Assembly: GCA_964023275.1 (NCBI GenBank)
Contig: OZ029918.1
Coordinates: forward strand, 14,330,355-14,394,354
From: Norana najaformis
Taxonomy: Eukaryota > Annelida > Clitellata > Crassiclitellata > Hormogastridae
Reading direction: 5' to 3'
Length of the DNA stretch: 64,000 nucleotides
This document shows, piece by piece, positions 57,845-64,000 of the stretch (positions are counted from its first letter, which is position 1; every line of letters starts with the position of its first letter). Under the pieces are notes generated by a model. That model ran no database searches, was not told where the DNA came from, and worked only from the letters and a program-made list of their open reading frames with translations. The position numbers were made by a program, and so were the translations under genes.

Positions 57845-60800
57845 GTAGAATATTTCACACTATGCTCTCTAATAATTATTATTCCTTTATGTTTTTATAT
57901 TATATACATATATTATTATTATATTCATATTCATTTATAAATTTCTTTGTGTTAATTGATTTGCTTATGTTCACGATGTTTTTATTTACTACTTTGTTAA
58001 TTTTCATGTTCAATGCTACATTTGTTCTTTTGCAACGACGTTATAATTGCTGTTAGCTTAGCACAAGGCATTGATCAATATTTCCTGTTGTGCTGTGCAT
58101 GCCACATTGTTTTGTAACAATGTCAAGTATAAATCGGTCCATATTATACACCAACATGTTAGGACATTTCTGAATATTCTCTCTGTGTTATCAGTGTTCC
58201 AAATGTTTATTTCTTTTGTAAAAACAGCAATGCACCAGAGATGGACATTGCTACAGATGATGAAGAAGTGTTTCTGTAGCATGTAATTTTACAGAATTGT
58301 AATTGTAATTGCAAATTTATGTAGTACTACTTCAGGAGAAACTCATTAGAGGTGATCTTAACCTGATGATGCTAAACCATGATTGAAATAGAAGTTTTCA
58401 AGCTTTTTACAGGAAATAGGCAAAGGATAGACTAGAGGCTTATGTCACAAGTGCAAAGCAGCATATTCCAGAAAGATGGGCCAATAACAGCAAAGCTTCT
58501 ATGCTGGACCAGAGAAGTTTGGGCTGGTGGGACAACCAACCAGTATTTTATTTGAAATTTGAGCGTAAATGGATTCTGTTGACAATACGTTATGTGTTTC
58601 TACTTTCTGGCTGTTTACTGTATTATCTGGACTATAAGTTGCAGTTTTTTACATGAACTTATAGGGTGGGGATCATCTTATTAAAAGGGGCGACTGGTGT
58701 GGAAATTTAAAAAAAATTGAGTGAGTTATATTCAGCAAAGATTGAATACAAATGAAATATATTAATTGCATTCATGAAAAGCAAAATTTATGTAATGAAT
58801 GCAGTATTAGGCTAGCCACGGCACCACATGGACCAAATAAATCAGTACACTATCGTCTTTTTGTTAAATTGGATTAAACTTGCAACAGTTGAGCATGTAG
58901 ATGTACGGTAGGTTCGTTTAGTACAGGCTTTGATAACTAATAAATTATAGATTAACATTTAAAACCTTTTTTTAAAATTATAAACCAAACTGGTAATCTT
59001 TCGCGTGCGGTTGTTTACAGCCGCTAACTGATCGACTATATGGCGACCCCAGATTGTGAGAGAAAATAACTCCCTCCTCAGGAATTTATAAATTGCTAAT
59101 GTTGATCCGGTGCAAAAGACTGCAATAATAAACTGTACATCTGTGTCTAATTAATAATTACTAATTACGATGAGTTAATTCAACATAGACTCATAATTGA
59201 GATCCAACCTCTAACGACACAATGTCTCATCAGACATAATTTTCTGTCAGACCATTCATGCTTATTTTGGTGCCTGTTTATTTCTTTGTAGCGCTTACCA
59301 GATGCACAGTCAGTTAATCTGTATGAGATGTGGAAGTGTTTGCCGGGGCCTGTAACCTTGCTAGAACACATTAAGAACGATGGTGGTTTTCTAGATAGCC
59401 TAAGTACACAGTGTCTGATAAATTGATACAAATTTTCATTGACACTTGATTACCATATTTAAAACTACACCTTTATGTGATATCCAGTAACTTGGCACAA
59501 TGCATCACTACAAAGGCCAGTTCTTTTAAGGTTAAACCGTCCATATTATTATAATGTATAAGTATAATGGTATGCTTAAAATCAGTTTTCACTCGCCTTC
59601 AAGAATAAAGCATCGAGACCTCTCCAGTCTCTTCTTCAGTCAACAACCACACAGATGTGTTCATCACAAGTAGAGTGACTGCCTGCAATCAGTAAGGCCT
59701 GCTTGTGTCTTTTGTTCAAGCAGTGTTGAATCTAGAGCTGTAAGCTAAGCTACAGTTAAAATTTTAGAGTGAAATTAATTCCTCAGCTTGGAGTGACCAG
59801 CAAATGATGCCCTCCATACCAGTGCAACCTATATACAAGAATTTTGCCATTTTTGCATCACTTTAACTTATAGTAAGGAGCGACTTGTGGTCTGGAAAAT
59901 ATGGTAGGTTTATCATGTTTAGTGCAGATATAATAATTGAAGTTGTTGATTTTAACAATGTTTATGTGTTATTATTTCTAGAGTAATCCAACAGCAGCAG
60001 GAGATTGAGGCATTAAAGTCTCGGACACATGATCCAGGTGTGATCTCTTAGCATGTCATTATTGAATATTTATTTTAAAATGTAAACTGTACTTTGATTG
60101 AGTCTTCCAAGTACCAGTGCACTTGTTGTGTAACGATTTCAGGCTCCAGAAACAGAGTGGCTGCTGTGTGATGCCTTGGGGACATTGTTTGTGCATAGTT
60201 GTCTGTGTCATCCTGCAATATAAGTTGGTAATGGGATTAGTTGTCCTGAGCAGTGAACGTCAAATCCTGTGATGCACTTTCCCAAATCCAGAGCCTCTTT
60301 GTGACATGATGTGTGCCCTCTATCCTGCACTCATTTCAGTGTTTTGTGCCACCCAATATAATGGGAGAAGGTTGAAGTCCAGTTCCATGTTTTTAAGCCA
60401 AGACTCATTAATCTTACTTGATTTACTTTCTTAACCAGATTTCTTATTTTGTGACTTCATTGATGCCATTTCTGTTACACTTAAATTGTCAATCAACTGC
60501 ACTATAAATTGACAATGACAATGAAGTTTTGAATATCTGAAATTGTCTGTAGATACATTATTCAAGGCTGTAAGTTCTTTTTGCAAGCATGACAGCAGCA
60601 ACTCATCAACAGGACAACCTTTCCTGCTTGGCTTAGCAACAAACTGCCAATTTCATATGATGTATCTTGAGTATCCAGAAGAAAGCATTGCTATAAAACT
60701 GTGGTGAAACTGTTGCATTCTTTTAACAAATTGAATTTGAATGGCTTCAGGTCTAGATGGACTGATGCAAACTGTAGAAAAGCTAAAGCAACAGGTGACT

Positions 60801-63800
60801 GACAGCAGTCAACAGGAGAGCAAACTTATGATGAGGCTAACTGCCAAAGAGCAGGAAATACAAGAACTGATGGTTAGTCCAGTACTGATTCTGTGCATGT
60901 TCCTCTTTTCCTTTGTAACTGTGTGCACTGCAATGCATTTGGTTGTCTTGAATTAGTGAGTTTTCTTATTCTGATTCCTTCAAATCCCTGACCACAGGGT
61001 AGTGTAAATAAAAACACTGTTTTGGATTGTCATCATCATATCTGCACCTTTGCAAAAGGTTCAGCATCTTCAGTATTACTGACAACTGTAGTTTAACAGT
61101 TTGAGGCATAAAATAACTAATATTGCAATATGTTACTCAGTATGTGAGAATAGGCATGTTCCAGGTTGTTAGAGCTCAGGTCACTGGTGTTTGATTATAC
61201 TTTTTTGTGTACAACAAAATCAAAGCTGAGATATAAAACTTTTTTTAAAGTATATATTTAAGATTAGACAGAGCAGGAAGGAAATATGGAATGCGGATTA
61301 ACACGGATAAAACAATGGTCATGACAACAGCAGAGACCAGGTGTCAGATCAGCATAGGTCAGGAAACAGTGGAGCAGGTGAATACTTTCATGTACTTGGG
61401 CTCGAGGATCGATAGGGACAGCGATTGTGGAGCAGAGATAAGGGTACGACTTGCAAAGGGATATGCAAATGGCTGCAAATCTTAAAAAAATATGGAAAAG
61501 TCATGGCATATCACTGGTAACAAAGATGAGGCTCTTGATGACATTAGTATGGCCGGTGGCACTATACGGATGTGAGAGTTGGACTTTGAGGAAGGAGGAA
61601 GAGAGGAGGATAGAAGCATTCGAGATGAAATGTCTAAGAATGATCATGCAAATATCGTGGATGGAAAAGCGGTCAAATGAATGGGTGCTGGAAGCGGCTG
61701 GAGTAGAGAGGAATCTTTTGAAGACAGTAAGGAAAAGGAAATTGATCTATTTTGGCCACATCATGAGGAAGGAGGGAACATGCATCGAGAAGGAGATAAT
61801 ACAGGGCACAATACCGGGAGGACGGAAAAGAGGAAGACCGAGAATAAACTGGTTGGGCAACATCAGGGCATGGACTGGGCTAACAATGGAGGAGATGCTC
61901 AGGCTGGTGGAGGACAGAGGACTCTGGAGGAACATTGTGCATGATGCGGCCGAATCTCGGAACGAGGAAGGCTGAGAACGGAACGGAACTTAAGATTTAT
62001 GAGTTTCTCTGTTTGCAGACTTACTGTTAGTTTTGATACTGTTATTCATGCAAGTGACTTTTTAAATAAAAATTTAACTATACTTATTGACAAGAGGCTT
62101 CATGGTCAAGAAGTGCCTCCCTTAAAATCTTATGAACCATACCCAACCAAATAATTTCTATTACCTAAAATGCCTAAGAACATTGTTCTTGGGATTGTTT
62201 TAATGTTGATTGTTTTTATGGTTGATTTTGAACATTGTTCAAATTTTAAAACTGTCTTGAAATGCCTTTCTGCAGATCAGGTAGGTAGTGTGTCTTGATA
62301 TATACGTACATAACTGCATACATACATACATTTGCAATTGGTAAACATGGGCTGTTGTTAATGACTGATGTATTTTGCCTAGTCTCAGATCCAGGAGATG
62401 AAGCAATCACAGAATCCCAGTTCCAGTCAGTTGTCTGCAATGCTGCTTGATCCAGCCATCAATCTCATGTTTTACCACATGAAACAGGAAATGGACCAGC
62501 TCAAAAGCAAGCTTGAACAGGCTCAGAATGATCTTGCAGCTTGGAAATTCACTCCGGATAGGTAACACATAGAAAAACTCAGTTTTCTAGGCCCTAGCAT
62601 GCGAATTAGTCTTTATTAAAAAATGTATATTAAGTACCCCAGTAAAAACCTTTCACAATTTCTTTACTCTGTATTTTGCTGTTTATCATAAAAACATGAA
62701 TTTATTTTGCGGTATGTTAACTATTCTTTTTTGTGTTGTTTTAATTATGTGAAGTGAAATTGTTTATGCTTTGTTAATAAGAGTTTTTATTTTCTTGTTT
62801 ATCATATATAACTTGAATTTAAATATGATTTTGCTGTTTATTCTGTTTGTCGATTTCATTCATGTGAACTGGAATTCTTTATGCTTTATTACTGACTGTG
62901 TGTGTTCTTTGTTAATTATTGTGCTGCAGCCAGACTGGCAAACGACTGATGGCTAAGTGCCGGATGTTGCTCCAAGAAAATGAGGAACTTGGGAAAAACG
63001 TCTCATCCGGTCGAGTGGCTAAGCTAGAAGGAGACATCGCTCTCCAGAAAGCACTTATTACAGAAATGAAGAAGAGTGAAGCAGGTCTAAAAATCTATTA
63101 TTAAACACTGTACTAATTTAATTCATAATTTTTTGGAAACCAAAGGTTTCAGAAAGAAGAGTGATATCACAGTATACAATTACAAGGTAATTTGATTGGA
63201 ATGAAGTTTGACAGTAAACTGCATTTTTCCTACCATGTTATGCCTTACTTCAGTCCACTCCAGTGCTTCACTTCAGTCATTCTCTCTGTTTTTTGGTTGT
63301 TCTCTGGCTGCCTCCTTCAGGATTCCCTTGTCTTCTTGCTGAAGTGTCATGCCCTGTGGAAGTGTCTTCCTCTTAATGATGAATGGAGTGGCATTTCGTA
63401 ACACACTTTCATTGCTTCAGCAAGTGGTAGTGTAGTGCCTTTGAGGAGGTTCTGTGGGAATTATAAAAATGTTACTGGTATGTGACAGTTATGCTACTGG
63501 GTTGTAATAAGCTGTTTAGCATTTCCTGTACAATGCCTTTTTGGGCTTCTGTTGTTTTACAGAGCTTATAACTAGACTTATTATTCTTTTTATTATTATC
63601 AGTAGTAGTAATAGTAGTAGTAATTGTAGCAATTTAATACTTGTGAAATATTCATTATTTCCAGTTAAACTCAGAGGCATTTGGTGGTTTTTCCAGATTG
63701 AATTTCTACAACACTTTCTGTGTCTTTGTTGTTTTAGCTACGGAAGAATTTTTGGCCGAGGTGGATGATGACATGGAAGCAATGCAGAGCACTGTGTTTC

Positions 63801-64000
63801 TTCTGCAGCAGGAGCTTAAAGATGCCAAAGAGCGCCTTCAGAAATACGAAAGCGCTGCTGCCACCACATCAGTGGCTCCTCAGTCACTTGATGGTCATAA
63901 TGGTCAAAACGCTTTTGCAGACGGGATGGCCACTAACGATGAAGATCAAAAGACTGAAGCTAGTCCGTCATCCATGGACTGCAATAACAGCATTTCAGAG
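57786..64000 (+). CDS. WTAP: WTAP (m6A methyltransferase complex), N-terminal two thirds
   Basis: WTAP (Drosophila Fl(2)d) is the coiled-coil scaffold that holds METTL3-METTL14 in nuclear speckles for N6-adenosine methylation of mRNA. Exons: 57786-57844, 59983-60037, 60751-60872, 62383-62561, 62930-63084, 63738 to the window end. Together they give about 278 codons of a roughly 400-residue protein. Signatures in order: SREELIERVIQQQQEIEALK, SKLMMRLTAKEQEIQELM, LDPAINLMFYHMKQEM, AAWKFTPDSQTGKRLMAKCR, MLLQENEELG, EVDDDMEAMQSTVFLLQQEL; then the low-complexity serine/threonine/asparagine tail begins. All later junctions keep phase. The first exon lacks the basic nuclear signal of human WTAP. An acceptor just upstream of the ATG suggests a further upstream exon, coding or not. 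Confidence 0.93.
57845..59982 (+). other. WTAP intron 1
   Basis: A 2.1-kb intron, AT-rich, with no element recognised. Confidence 0.6.
59983..60037 (+). CDS. WTAP: WTAP exon 2
   Basis: A short coiled-coil exon with the sense VIQQQQEIEALKSRTHDP between TTTCTAG and GTGTGA. The 3' edge is certain to about one base; 56 bases are needed for the frame to carry through to exon 3. Confidence 0.75.
60751..60872 (+). CDS. WTAP: WTAP exon 3
   Basis: GLDGLMQTVEKLKQQVTDSS then SKLMMRLTAKEQEIQELM, all heptad-rich coiled coil, matching human LVMRLATKEQEMQE. Acceptor GGCTTCAG, donor GTTAGT. Confidence 0.92.
61262..61975 (+). mobile_element. LINE 3' fragment in WTAP intron 3
   Basis: RLDRAGRKYGMRINTDKTMV and VEQVNTFMYLGSRIDRDSD, then after a frameshift near 61460 KIWKSHGISLVTKMRLLMTL, GCESWTLRKEEERRIEAFEM, KLIYFGHIMRKEG, GRKRGRPRINWLGNIRAWTG and a stop. 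It is in the same orientation as WTAP and 5' truncated. It is one of the best preserved LINE pieces in the window. Confidence 0.85.
62383..62561 (+). CDS. WTAP: WTAP exon 4
   Basis: SQIQEMKQSQNPSSSQLSAM then LLDPAINLMFYHMKQEMDQL and LEQAQNDLAAWKFTPDS (serine split). This is the most conserved WTAP block. Acceptor TTGCCTAG, donor GTAACA. Confidence 0.95.
62930..63084 (+). CDS. WTAP: WTAP exon 5
   Basis: QTGKRLMAKCRMLLQENEEL, GRVAKLEGDIALQKALITEM and KKSEA. Acceptor GTGCTGCAG; the donor GTCTAA is weak. Confidence 0.95.
63738..64000 (+). CDS. WTAP: WTAP exon 6 (cut by window end)
   Basis: TEEFLAEVDDDMEAMQSTVF then LLQQELKDAKERLQKYE, followed by an Ala/Thr/Ser-rich start of the disordered tail. 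It is open to the last base of the window. Confidence 0.95.

Overview
The window is animal nuclear DNA. It has spliced genes with GT/AG introns, about 60% A+T, long pure microsatellites, and dozens of truncated LINE, SINE and DNA-transposon copies. Gene content (a single sestrin, a METTL24-like methyltransferase, WTAP) and the repeat families suggest an invertebrate, probably marine. I cannot name the species.

Layout. (1) 1-10.8 kb: minus-strand coding-like pieces of a gene I do not recognise (9457-9640, 3878-3962, perhaps 4941-4974 and the far left end). They are interleaved with a LINE (1479-2605), a 2.4-kb DNA transposon with inverted terminal repeats carrying a dead copy of a widespread uncharacterised cysteine-motif protein (5347-7761), and a 376-bp hAT-type MITE with a perfect 8-bp target duplication (8467-8842). 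(2) 10.88-28.45 kb, minus strand: a complete sestrin in ten coding exons (571 codons); every exon phase agrees. (3) 28.8-37 kb: intergenic repeats (tRNA-derived SINE, several LINE 3' ends in both orientations, a Ty3/gypsy scrap, TA and GAT microsatellites). (4) 37.25-46.29 kb, plus strand: a METTL24-like methyltransferase with a membrane-anchor first exon and four later exons; at least one coding exon between the first two is probably unlocated. Its large first intron holds a second decayed copy of the cysteine-motif protein and a hAT transposase scrap. (5) 46.3-57.7 kb: intergenic, dominated by LINE copies, a long GGCA array, a long TA array and 38-bp tandem repeats. (6) 57.79-64.0 kb, plus strand: the N-terminal two thirds of WTAP in six exons, cut off by the window end, with a LINE in intron 3.

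The three recognised genes do not form an operon or pathway: sestrin is a leucine sensor and antioxidant regulator of mTORC1, WTAP is a core subunit of the m6A RNA methyltransferase complex, and METTL24-like is a predicted membrane-anchored methyltransferase. Their human orthologues all lie on chromosome 6q, so the neighbourhood may be a remnant of ancient linkage.

The most interesting points are the inverted repeats bracketing the cysteine-motif protein, which mark that family as transposon cargo or a transposase, and the sestrin leucine pocket, where two hydrophobic contact residues are changed while the charged contacts are kept.
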